A stretch of DNA of 64,000 bases, taken from assembly GCF_001983175.1 (NCBI RefSeq), contig NZ_MNPW01000005.1, positions 248,001-312,000 of the forward strand, given 5' to 3'. Within the stretch, counting starts at the first letter, position 1. Each line of letters starts with the position of its first letter. The stretch comes from Pseudomonas cedrina subsp. cedrina (lineage in GTDB: Bacteria > Pseudomonadota > Gammaproteobacteria > Pseudomonadales > Pseudomonadaceae). Below are positions 9,925-17,050 of the stretch, piece after piece. The notes under the pieces were generated by a model, which saw only the letters and a program-made list of their open reading frames with translations, was not told where the DNA came from and did not search any database. Made by a program: the position numbers and the translations under genes.

Positions 9925-11276
9925 TCGGTAAGTTGAGCGTGGCCCTGTTGGGCGTGTGTGCGATGTGGTCGGCGTGGGCCCAGGAACGCCCGGCGGATTT
10001 CGCCAGCCAGGTGCCACTGAGCATCAGCGGCAACGGCCCGTGGTATCGCCTGGAATTGCCGTTGGACGTGCAATTGAATGCGCGTCAGGCCGACCTGAGC
10101 GATGTGCGTGTCTTCAACGCGGCCGGGGAACCCCAGGCGTATGCGTTGTCGCGCCAGTCGTCCCAGCGCACAGAAAGCCGCAACGTCACGGACGTGAAGT
10201 GGTTCCCGCTGTACGCTGCCGACACCCGGCAGGCCTTGCCCGGCGTGGTGATGAAAACCACCCGCGAAGGCACCCTGGTGGAAATCAAGCCGGGCACGGC
10301 CGCGAAGACCGGCAAGCAGGTCCTGCGCGGCTGGGTGCTGGACGCCAGCGCGATCAAGGCGCCGTTGCAGCAACTGAGCCTCGACTGGAGCGGCGAGCAA
10401 GATGGCTTCCAGCGTTTCAGCATTGAAGCCAGCGACGACTTGCAGCACTGGCAATCCTGGGGCGATGGGCAAGTGGCGCGCTTGTCGTTTGCCGACGAGC
10501 GGGTCGAGCAGCATGACGTCAGCCTGCCGGGGCAATCGGCGCGGTACCTGCGCCTCGTCTGGCAAGGCCAGGCCGCGCCGCTGCTGTCCTCCGCCAAACT
10601 GGCAAGCGCCACCAGCAGCAGCCTGCCGGCACCGCTGGTGTGGTCGCAGCCATTGGCCGGCACGCGGCTCAAGGCCGGCGAATACAGCTGGCAGTTGCCC
10701 ATGGGGCTGAATATGGAGCGCGTGCGTATCGAGCTGAAGCAACCCAACACGCTGGCGCCGGTGACGGTGTCGGGGCGCAGTGATGCCAAGCAAGCGTGGC
10801 AGCCCTTGAGCAATGGGTTGTTGTACCGCCTGTCCCAGAACGGCCAGGACCTGGTGCAGGATGAGTTGCAGTTGCCGGGCCAGGTCGTCAGCCAGCTCAG
10901 GGTGCAGGTGGACGAGCGCGGCGGTGGCCTGGGCGCGCAAGCGCCGGCCTTGCGTTTCGCGGTACGCACAACCCAGTTGGTGTTCCTGGCGCGGGGAGAG
11001 CCGCCGTTCAGCCTGGCATTGGGGAGTGCCTCGGTGAAGGCCGCCAACCTGCCGCTGTCGACGCTGATCCCGAACTACAGCGCCGAGCGCCTCAAGGCGC
11101 TCGGGCAGGCCAGCATTGCGGGGGCGGTCGCCGTCACATCGCCTGCGGTTGTGGCGCCTGTCGAGAGCGGGCCGAACTGGAAAAAACTCGGCCTGTGGGC
11201 CGTATTATTGCTGGGCGTGGCCGCGCTGGGCGCCATGGCCTACAGTTTGCTGCGCAAGCCGCCGGCGGCAGGTTAA
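9921..11276 (+). CDS. DUF3999 family membrane-anchored periplasmic protein
   Basis: This 451-residue product starts at TTG, which overlaps the TGA of the DUF2339 gene (TTGA). An N-terminal signal peptide ends near AWAQERPA. A beta-rich periplasmic body follows, with a single membrane segment near the C-terminus (LWAVLLLGVAALGAMAYSLL, about 424-443). DUF3999 proteins regularly sit next to DUF2339 proteins, suggesting one envelope complex. No catalytic motif is recognised. Use of TTG with four-base overlap implies translation by reinitiation from the upstream gene. Confidence 0.75.
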   Translation: MIGKLSVALLGVCAMWSAWAQERPADFASQVPLSISGNGPWYRLELPLDVQLNARQADLSDVRVFNAAGEPQAYALSRQSSQRTESRNVTDVKWFPLYAADTRQALPGVVMKTTREGTLVEIKPGTAAKTGKQVLRGWVLDASAIKAPLQQLSLDWSGEQDGFQRFSIEASDDLQHWQSWGDGQVARLSFADERVEQHDVSLPGQSARYLRLVWQGQAAPLLSSAKLASATSSSLPAPLVWSQPLAGTRLKAGEYSWQLPMGLNMERVRIELKQPNTLAPVTVSGRSDAKQAWQPLSNGLLYRLSQNGQDLVQDELQLPGQVVSQLRVQVDERGGGLGAQAPALRFAVRTTQLVFLARGEPPFSLALGSASVKAANLPLSTLIPNYSAERLKALGQASIAGAVAVTSPAVVAPVESGPNWKKLGLWAVLLLGVAALGAMAYSLLRKPPAAG

Positions 11277-11336
11277 ATAAAGTCCATGAACTCTATTGGG
11301 TTTAAATCCTCTGATAGGAGGAAATACGCCCAGACT

Positions 11337-11358
11337 CGCGCTAAACTGCGCGGGTTTT
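11337..11358 (+). terminator. Possible weak terminator/hairpin before fbp
   Basis: CGCGC TAAACT GCGCG followed by GGTTTT forms a five-base GC stem with a short T-run, about 60 bases after the DUF3999 stop and 28 before the fbp start. It may end the upstream transcript or lie in the fbp leader. Confidence 0.35.
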
Positions 11359-11385
11359 CAAGCCCCCTATTGTCCGGAGCCTTAC

Positions 11386-12396
11386 ATGTCCCGCGTTACC
11401 TTGAGTCGCTATTTGATCGAGCAGACCCGCAGCAACAACACGCCTGCCGATCTGCGCTTCCTTATCGAAGTGGTGGCGCGTGCCTGCAAGGAAATCAGCC
11501 ACGCCGTGTCCAAAGGCGCACTGGGTGGTGTCCTGGGCAGCATGGGCACTGAAAACGTGCAGGGCGAAGTGCAGAAGAAACTCGACGTGATCTCCAACGA
11601 GATCCTGCTCGAAGCCAACGAATGGGGCGGTCACCTGGCCGGCATGGCGTCCGAAGAAATGGACAATGCCTACCAGATCCCGGGCAAATACCCCAAAGGC
11701 GCCTACCTGCTGGTGTTCGACCCACTGGACGGCTCGTCCAACATCGACATCAACGCCCCGGTCGGCACCATTTTCTCGGTACTGCGTTGCCCGAACGAAT
11801 ACCTGAGTCAGAACGAAGCCCTCAACGAAAAGGCCTTTTTGCAGCCAGGCACCGAGCAGGTCGCTGCCGGCTACGCGATCTACGGCCCGCAGACCATGCT
11901 GGTGCTGACCCTGGGCGACGGCGTCAAGGGCTTCACCCTGGACCGTGAAATGGGCAGCTTCGTGTTGACCCACGAAGACATCACCATTCCTGCGTCCACC
12001 CAGGAATTCGCGATCAACATGTCCAACCAGCGCCACTGGGAAGAACCTGTCACCCGCTACGTGGGCGAACTGATGGCCGGCGAAGAAGGCCCGTTGAAGA
12101 AAAACTTCAACATGCGCTGGGTCGCCGCGATGGTGGCCGACGTGCACCGCATCCTGACCCGTGGTGGCTTGTTCATGTACCCACGCGACAGCCGCGAGCC
12201 GTCCAAGCCGGGCAAGCTGCGCCTGATGTACGAAGCCAACCCGATGTCCTTCCTGGTCGAACAGGCCGGCGGCGCATCCACCGACGGCCACCAGCGCATC
12301 CTTGACATCCAGCCCGAAGGCCTGCACCAGCGTGTGGCAGTGTTCCTGGGTTCCAAGGAGGAAGTTGAGCGTGTGACGGGTTACCACAAGAAGTAA
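11386..12396 (+). CDS. fbp: Class 1 fructose-1,6-bisphosphatase
   Basis: Gluconeogenic hydrolase converting fructose-1,6-bisphosphate to fructose-6-phosphate. The start is ATG 11386 after CCGGAG; a longer frame upstream has no family similarity. The length is 336 residues. The metal and substrate motif [20 protein letters not shown] lies at about 113-132, and GGLFMYP, a typical class 1 signature, near 255. Pseudomonads depend on gluconeogenesis when growing on amino acids such as those released by the neighbouring hut pathway, though co-regulation is not shown. It is ended by a strong hairpin terminator. Confidence 0.97.
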   Translation: MSRVTLSRYLIEQTRSNNTPADLRFLIEVVARACKEISHAVSKGALGGVLGSMGTENVQGEVQKKLDVISNEILLEANEWGGHLAGMASEEMDNAYQIPGKYPKGAYLLVFDPLDGSSNIDINAPVGTIFSVLRCPNEYLSQNEALNEKAFLQPGTEQVAAGYAIYGPQTMLVLTLGDGVKGFTLDREMGSFVLTHEDITIPASTQEFAINMSNQRHWEEPVTRYVGELMAGEEGPLKKNFNMRWVAAMVADVHRILTRGGLFMYPRDSREPSKPGKLRLMYEANPMSFLVEQAGGASTDGHQRILDIQPEGLHQRVAVFLGSKEEVERVTGYHKK

Positions 12397-12401
12397 AACT
12401 T

Positions 12402-12496
12402 TGTGGCGAGGGAGCTTGCTCCCGCTCGGGTGCGCAGCGCCCGCAAGCTTTTGGGGCTGCTTCGCAGCCCGGCGGGAGCAAGCTCCCTCGCCACAT
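12402..12496. repeat. REP doublet (TGTGGCGAGGGAGC family)
   Basis: The inverted copies TGTGGCGAGGGAGCTTGCTC and GAGCAAGCTCCCTCGCCACA flank a smaller GC-rich inverted core. This is a different REP class from the GTGGGAGC elements elsewhere in the window. Confidence 0.85.
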
Positions 12497-12526
12497 AAGC
12501 GTTCAGACCTGAAGGTTTGAACCACA

Positions 12527-12570
12527 AGAAGCCCCGAAACGTTTCAGCGTTTCGGGGCTTCTTTATTTTT
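12527..12570 (+). terminator. Strong terminator downstream of fbp
   Basis: A perfect 15-base stem (12527-12541 with 12548-12562) has a six-base loop and is followed by TTATTTTT. It serves fbp. Its arms also contain the last codons and the stop of the opposite-strand small ORF. Confidence 0.9.
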
Positions 12571-12726
12571 GCGGGTATAGGCGGTTTGGCTCTGGTCAAG
12601 TTCTTTGAATACCTCGTCAAGGTCCTGATAATGCCCCAACTCGATTTCCCGACCGCCTGAAGCAAGTAGTTCCAACATCGCTTTGGTTTCCGGAGCGTAA
12701 AGCTCGGATTTGTTTTTTTCACTCAT
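12544..12726 (-). CDS. Small hypothetical protein (60 aa)
   Basis: A 60-residue acidic/polar ORF opening MSEKNKSELYAPETKAMLEL, with a GAGGA about ten bases upstream of its ATG. Residues 10-50 look helical (LLASGGREIELGHYQDLDEV) and the C-terminus is basic (KNKEAPKR). The stop codon lies in the loop of the fbp terminator, so its last six codons form one stem arm. No family is recognised. It faces fbp and diverges from the lipoprotein gene. Composition and the ribosome site favour a real gene, but this is unproven. Confidence 0.5.
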   Translation of the reverse strand: MSEKNKSELYAPETKAMLELLASGGREIELGHYQDLDEVFKELDQSQTAYTRKNKEAPKR

Positions 12727-12891
12727 AAGCTTGGGTCCTCATCCAAGTGCGAACATTGCTATTTTTGCAGGACAGCGCAGTCCTTGCGCAGAAAAAATAA
12801 ATACCACCCCTCGTCGGGAACCAGACACCTCTTTTCCCTTCTAAGCTTCTGGCAGATACCCACGCTGCTTCGTCCCTCCAGGAGTTTTTCC

Positions 12892-13146
12892 ATGTCGTTA
12901 CGCCGTCTCGCTCTGCTGGCTTTTTGCGTGCTGTTGGCCGCTTGCAGCAAGGTCAATCAAGAAAACTACGAAAAATTGTCGGCTGGCATGGCCAAGGCTG
13001 AGGTGGAGTCGTTGTTGGGCAAGCCGACCGATTGTTCCGGCGCACTGGGCATGTCCAGCTGCACCTGGGGCGATAAAAACAGCTTTATCAGCGTTCAATA
13101 TGCCGGTGACAAGGTTCTGATGTTTTCCGGGCAAGGCCTGAAGTAA
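12892..13146 (+). CDS. Small DUF3862-like lipoprotein
   Basis: An 84-residue lipoprotein starting at ATG 12892 with CAGGAG upstream. The signal peptide ends in the lipobox LLAAC (Cys about 19), followed by SKVNQENYEKLSAGMAKAEV. The body resembles the SmpA/BLIP-like fold of DUF3862 proteins: the pattern Y-x-K-L-x-x-G-M...EVE-x-LLG-P, plus two cysteines that could form a disulfide (DCSGALGMSSC). It is likely attached to an envelope membrane. Its function is unknown. It is 30 bases upstream of the lipocalin gene and may be co-transcribed with it. Confidence 0.75.
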   Translation: MSLRRLALLAFCVLLAACSKVNQENYEKLSAGMAKAEVESLLGKPTDCSGALGMSSCTWGDKNSFISVQYAGDKVLMFSGQGLK

Positions 13147-13176
13147 ACCGGGGCGAGAGCCTGCGGGAGAAGAAGA

Positions 13177-13746
13177 ATGATGCGTTTTGTTTTGTTCCTT
13201 TGCGCCAGCCTGTTTTTGGCGGGCTGCGCCAGCCATTCTGGCGATGATCTGCAACCCAAGACCGCGACCAACGTCAACCTCAAGCGTTACCAGGGCACCT
13301 GGTATGAGTTGGCGCGATTGCCGATGTACTTCCAGCGCAACTGCGCGCAGTCCGAAGCCCGCTACACGCTGTTGCCCGATGGCGACATGTCGGTGTTCAA
13401 CCGCTGCCTGACGACTGAGTGGAAGTGGGAAGAAGCCAAGGGTACCGCCACGCCGCAAGTGCCGGGTAAGACCGATAAGCTCTGGGTGGAATTCAACAAC
13501 TGGTTTACCGCGTTGTTGCCGGGCGTCGCCAAGGGCGATTACTGGGTGCTGTATGTGAGCGACGACTACAAGACCGCGCTTGTCGGCAGCCCGAGCCGAC
13601 GCTACATGTGGATCTTGTCGCGCACGCCGACGGTGAGCGCCGATACTCGCGAAGACTTGCTGAGCAGGGCGCGGCAGCAGGGGTATGACACTACGCGATT
13701 GATCTGGCGTACGTCGGACAAGCAGATGGCGAAGACTTCGCAATAA
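13177..13746 (+). CDS. blc: Bacterial lipocalin (Blc family) lipoprotein
   Basis: A 189-residue outer-membrane lipocalin that binds lipids or other small hydrophobic molecules in the envelope. The lipobox is LAGC (Cys about 17). The lipocalin hallmark GTWYELARLP lies at about 46-55. Further conserved stretches are YTLLPDGDMSVFNRC, DYWVLYVSDDYKTALVG and MWILSRTPT, which match the Blc fold. Four cysteines remain in the mature protein. It follows the DUF3862-like lipoprotein closely. The exact ligand cannot be read from sequence. Confidence 0.9.
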   Translation: MMRFVLFLCASLFLAGCASHSGDDLQPKTATNVNLKRYQGTWYELARLPMYFQRNCAQSEARYTLLPDGDMSVFNRCLTTEWKWEEAKGTATPQVPGKTDKLWVEFNNWFTALLPGVAKGDYWVLYVSDDYKTALVGSPSRRYMWILSRTPTVSADTREDLLSRARQQGYDTTRLIWRTSDKQMAKTSQ

Positions 13747-13768
13747 TCGGAAAACACTGCCGTTCAAA

Positions 13769-13856
13769 TGTGGGAGCTGGCTTGCCTGCGATAGCATCAC
13801 CTTGGTGTGACAGACACACCGCGGTGCCTGCATCGCAGGCAAGCCAGCTCCCACAT
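13769..13856. repeat. REP doublet between convergent blc and hutF
   Basis: The inverted copies TGTGGGAGCTGGCTTGCCTG / CAGGCAAGCCAGCTCCCACA have a central region rich in further pairing. Confidence 0.88.
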
Positions 13857-13872
13857 GTGTTTTAGGCTGTTC

Positions 13873-15237
13873 TTAACTCAGCAAATCTCTCAGGACCTGG
13901 GTAAACGCTCGGCTGCTTTCTTCCTCGCCGGCATGCCGCCCATCGCGCACCACCCACTTGCCGTTCACCAGCACATCACGCACTTGCCGATCACCGCCGG
14001 CAAACAGCCAACGATTGAGAATCCCGTCTTCCGTTGCCGTCGCCAGGTACGGATCGTTGCCGTCCAGCACAATCCAATCCGCACGTTTACCCACTTCCAA
14101 TCGACCCACCGGCTGCCCTAACGCCTGGGCTCCACCGTCCAGCGCGGCATCGAATAGCGTACGGCCAACCATCGGCTGATCATTGCGATACAGGCGATTG
14201 CGCCGTTGATCGCGCAGGCGCTGGCCATATTCGAGCCAGCGCAGTTCTTCCACCACACTCAATGACACATGGCTGTCGGACCCGATGCCCATGCGCCCGC
14301 CCTGTGCGAGAAAATCCACCGCCGGGAAAATCCCGTCTCCCAAATTGGCCTCGGTGGTCAGGCACAACCCTGCAATCGCGTGGCTCCTGGCCATGCGCGT
14401 GACTTCATCGGCATCGGCGTGAGTGGCATGCACCAGGCACCAGCGTTCATCCACGTCGACATTGTCATATAGCCATTGCAGCGGGCGCTTGCCGCTCCAG
14501 GCCAGGCAATCGTCGACTTCTTTCTGCTGCTCGGCGATGTGGATATGCACCGGGCAGGCTTTATCGCTGGCGGCCAGCACATGATTGATCTGTTCGGGCG
14601 TGACCGCACGCAACGAGTGAAAGCACAGGCCTAACTGCTGGGCCGGCTGGGCGGCAAGGATCGGCTTCAGGCGCGCCTGCAGGTCCAGGTAATGCTCAGT
14701 ACTGTTGATGAACCGCCGCTGGCCTTCATTCGGCGCCTGGCCACCGAACCCCGAGTGGGTATAGAGCACCGGCAGCAGCGTCAGGCCGATGCCGCTGCCG
14801 GCCGCCGCCTGGCTGATCTGTCGCGACAGCTCAGTGCCATCGGCATACGGCTGGCCGTCGGTATCGTGGTGCACATAGTGGAATTCAGCCACCGAGGTAT
14901 AGCCGGCCTTGAGCATCTCGATGTACAGCTGACGCGCGATGACCTGCAATTGCTCCGGGCTGATCTGGCCGACCATGCGGTACATCAAGTCGCGCCACGT
15001 CCAAAAGCTGTCATTCGGGTTACCGGCCACTTCGGCCAAACCGGCCATGGCACGCTGGAATGCATGGGAATGCAGGTTCGGCATGCCCGCCAGCACCGGG
15101 CCTCTGAGCCGTTCGGCGGCATCAGAGCTGGCATTGGCTTCGACCTTTGTCAGCAGGCCTTCGGCACTGACTTCAAGGCGTACATCATTGGCCCATCCAC
15201 TAGGCAGCAGCGCGCGCTCGGCGAAAAAAGCGGACAT
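13873..15237 (-). CDS. hutF: Formimidoylglutamate deiminase HutF
   Basis: Converts N-formimino-L-glutamate to N-formylglutamate and ammonia, the step that defines the five-enzyme histidine route. The 454-residue protein is an amidohydrolase-superfamily member. It has the metal site NLHSHAFQRAM (about 54-64), HIHIAEQ around the third metal histidine region, LVHATHAD, and GSDSHVS holding the metal aspartate (about 318-324). It is transcribed leftward, divergent from hutCD, and forms its own unit with a HutC-like operator in the shared promoter region. HutG, which takes the product, lies at the far end of the locus. Confidence 0.96.
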   Translation of the reverse strand: MSAFFAERALLPSGWANDVRLEVSAEGLLTKVEANASSDAAERLRGPVLAGMPNLHSHAFQRAMAGLAEVAGNPNDSFWTWRDLMYRMVGQISPEQLQVIARQLYIEMLKAGYTSVAEFHYVHHDTDGQPYADGTELSRQISQAAAGSGIGLTLLPVLYTHSGFGGQAPNEGQRRFINSTEHYLDLQARLKPILAAQPAQQLGLCFHSLRAVTPEQINHVLAASDKACPVHIHIAEQQKEVDDCLAWSGKRPLQWLYDNVDVDERWCLVHATHADADEVTRMARSHAIAGLCLTTEANLGDGIFPAVDFLAQGGRMGIGSDSHVSLSVVEELRWLEYGQRLRDQRRNRLYRNDQPMVGRTLFDAALDGGAQALGQPVGRLEVGKRADWIVLDGNDPYLATATEDGILNRWLFAGGDRQVRDVLVNGKWVVRDGRHAGEEESSRAFTQVLRDLLS

Positions 15238-15263
15238 GATCAGAACACTCCGGTCGTGTGTTT

Positions 15264-15283
15264 ATTTGTATATACATATACAG
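15264..15283. promoter_or_regulatory. Putative HutC operator in the hutF-hutCD divergent region
   Basis: The palindrome TGTATATACA at 15267-15276, within ATTTGTATATACATATACAG, resembles the CTTGTATGTACAAG palindrome found upstream of hutU. Position between hutF and hutC suits repression of one or both units and autoregulation. It is a degenerate match, so assignment is by inference. Confidence 0.55.
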
Positions 15284-15346
15284 ACGTTTGCCTGCTCGGT
15301 AAACTCCGGCAATCTATGCATCTTTTTCCCCTTGCAAGGATTCCCT

Positions 15347-16096
15347 GTGCCGACTCCGCCCGCCAAGTCTTCGCTGGCTGCCCACATGGACGAAAGTCCG
15401 GCGCCCTTGTATGCCCGCGTCAAACAGATGATCAGCCAGCAGATCCTCAGCGGCAACTGGCCACCCCATTACCGTGTACCGTCCGAGAGCGAATTGGTCA
15501 GCCAGCTGGGTTTCAGCCGCATGACCATCAACCGCGCCCTGCGCGAGCTCACCGCTGAAGGTCTGCTGGTGCGCATGCAGGGCGTCGGCACCTTCGTCGC
15601 CGAGCCCAAGAGCCAGTCGGCGTTGTTCGAAGTGCACAACATTGCCGATGAGATCGCTTCGCGCGGTCACCGGCATACCTGCCAGGTCATCCACCTGGGC
15701 GAGGAGGCTGCCGGCTCCGAGCGCGCGGTCGCCCTGGAGATGCGCGAAGGCGGGCGGGTGTTTCATTCGTTGATCGTGCACTTCGAAAACGATATCCCCG
15801 TGCAAATCGAGGACCGTTTCGTCAACGCCCTGGTCGCCCCAGAATACCTGCAACAGGATTTCACCCAGCAAACGCCGTACGCCTACTTGAACCAGGTTGC
15901 ACCGCTGACCGAAGGCGAGCACGTGGTCGAAGCCATTCTCGCCGATGCGGCCGAGTGCAAGCTGTTGCAGATCGAGCCCACCGAACCGTGCCTGTTGATC
16001 CGCAGGCGTACCTGGTCGGGCCGTCAGCCGGTGACTGCCGCGCGTTTGATCCACCCCGGTTCCCGCCACAGCCTGGAAGGACGGTTCAGTAAATGA
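15347..16096 (+). CDS. hutC: Histidine utilization repressor HutC (GntR family)
   Basis: A GntR/HutC-type regulator that represses hut genes and responds to urocanate. GTG 15347 is chosen because AAGGA sits six bases upstream. The long in-frame extension runs antisense into hutF and is spurious. The protein is 249 residues. The winged helix at about 18-88 contains YRVPSESELVSQLGFSRMTI and the wing motif GVGTFV. The C-terminal UTRA ligand domain covers about 105-243. The TGA overlaps the hutD ATG by four bases, so hutCD is one operon. Confidence 0.95.
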   Translation: MPTPPAKSSLAAHMDESPAPLYARVKQMISQQILSGNWPPHYRVPSESELVSQLGFSRMTINRALRELTAEGLLVRMQGVGTFVAEPKSQSALFEVHNIADEIASRGHRHTCQVIHLGEEAAGSERAVALEMREGGRVFHSLIVHFENDIPVQIEDRFVNALVAPEYLQQDFTQQTPYAYLNQVAPLTEGEHVVEAILADAAECKLLQIEPTEPCLLIRRRTWSGRQPVTAARLIHPGSRHSLEGRFSK

Positions 16097-16653
16097 GTAC
16101 GCTAAACATCTGGCGCGCAGCCGACTACGTGCGCATGCCGTGGAAAAACGGCGGCGGCAGCACCGAAGAAATCACCCGCGATGCCGGCGATGGCCTTGAG
16201 GGCTTTGGCTGGCGCCTGTCGATCGCCGACATCGCCGAGTCGGGCGGTTTCTCCACCTTCGCTGGTTACCAGCGCGTCATCACCGTGATCAAGGGCGCGG
16301 GCATGGTCCTGACCGTGGATGGCGAAGAGCAGCGCGGCTTGTTGCCGTTGCAGCCCTTTGCATTCAAGGGGGACAGCCAGGTGTCATGCCGCTTGATTAC
16401 CGGGCCGATCCGCGATTTCAACCTGATCTATTCGCCACAGCGCTACCACGCGCGCTTGCAGTGGGTGGATGGCGTGCAGCAGTTTTTCAGCACGGCGCAG
16501 ACGGTGCTGGTGTTCAGTGTGGCGGATGAGGTGAAGGTGTTGGACCAGACGTTGGGTCATCACGACTGCCTTCAAATTGACGATAACACCGGCTTGCTCG
16601 ATATCTCTGTCAGCGGCCGCTGCTGCATCATCGAACTGACCGCACGCGGTTAA
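16093..16653 (+). CDS. hutD: HutD family cupin protein
   Basis: A 186-residue HutD/Ves family protein with a cupin-like fold: WKNGGGSTEEI near the N-terminus (about 17-27), GFGWRLSIADIAESGGFS, and FKGD. HutD is known as a modulator that limits hut expression, probably by binding urocanate or another pathway intermediate. It overlaps hutC by four bases and is followed by a REP doublet. No enzymatic residue set is recognised. Confidence 0.9.
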   Translation: MSTLNIWRAADYVRMPWKNGGGSTEEITRDAGDGLEGFGWRLSIADIAESGGFSTFAGYQRVITVIKGAGMVLTVDGEEQRGLLPLQPFAFKGDSQVSCRLITGPIRDFNLIYSPQRYHARLQWVDGVQQFFSTAQTVLVFSVADEVKVLDQTLGHHDCLQIDDNTGLLDISVSGRCCIIELTARG

Positions 16654-16657
16654 AAAT

Positions 16658-16746
16658 GTGGGAGCGGGCTTGCTCGCGAATGCGGTGTATCAGTAGCAGA
16701 TAAGCTGGCTGACCCACCGCATTCGCGAGCAAGCCCGCTCCCACAT
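16658..16746. repeat. REP doublet after hutD
   Basis: The inverted copies TGTGGGAGCGGGCTTGCTCG / CGAGCAAGCCCGCTCCCACA are extended by GCGAATGCGGTG pairing with CACCGCATTCGC. The doublet separates hutCD from the hutU control region. Confidence 0.88.
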
Positions 16747-16792
16747 TGGGTTCTACATCGCTCTCACGTCCTGTTTCCAGTGCGCACCATTT

Positions 16793-16798
16793 TGTTAC
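16793..16798 (+). promoter_or_regulatory. Possible activator half-site (CbrB-like TGTTAC)
   Basis: TGTTAC lies about 160 bases upstream of the sigma54-type box, and a near-complement GTGACA is at 16833-16838. CbrB is the known sigma54-dependent activator of hut genes in Pseudomonas and has TGTTAC-containing sites. The link here is only by motif and distance. Confidence 0.25.
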
Positions 16799-16951
16799 CG
16801 AATGCCCCAGCGTGGCGCAAACCCGCGCTGACGTGACAAGCCTCCCCTCCAGCAAAACTCCTCCGCAAGAAATTTCATCCAGCCTCAAAGCCCTGACTTC
16901 CAAGGCTCGCACGCACTTTCCCAAAAAATCCTCTCCGCTCCCCGCAAAAGT

Positions 16952-16967
16952 TGGCCGCTTGATTGCA
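16952..16967 (+). promoter_or_regulatory. Sigma54-type -24/-12 promoter for the hutU operon
   Basis: TGGCCGCTTGATTGCA matches the RpoN consensus (TGGCAC-N5-TTGCA) with the required GG and GC dinucleotides ten bases apart. The predicted start site, about 11-12 bases downstream, falls inside the HutC palindrome. The 205 bases between this box and the REP hold no gene and leave room for an enhancer-binding activator. Confidence 0.75.
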
Positions 16968-16971
16968 TATG

Positions 16972-16985
16972 CTTGTATGTACAAG
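16972..16985. promoter_or_regulatory. HutC operator of the hutU operon
   Basis: The perfect 14-base palindrome CTTGTATGTACAAG begins five bases after the sigma54 box and covers the predicted transcription start. This is the classic position for a repressor site, and the sequence agrees with the known Pseudomonas HutC site. Confidence 0.85.
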
Positions 16986-17050
16986 TAAAGGTGTGTGCGT
17001 AAGAGTCGTCTTCGCACCAAAGCATGCGCATCGATCGAGGAGTTTTTGTT

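Noticed and set aside
12381..12722. 113-codon minus-strand frame overlapping the 60-residue ORF
   Set aside because: It runs across the terminator and the REP. The shorter frame has the better start context.
16746..16988. 80-codon frame before hutU
   Set aside because: It starts in a REP and runs through the sigma54 box and HutC operator. It has no ribosome site and an atypical composition.
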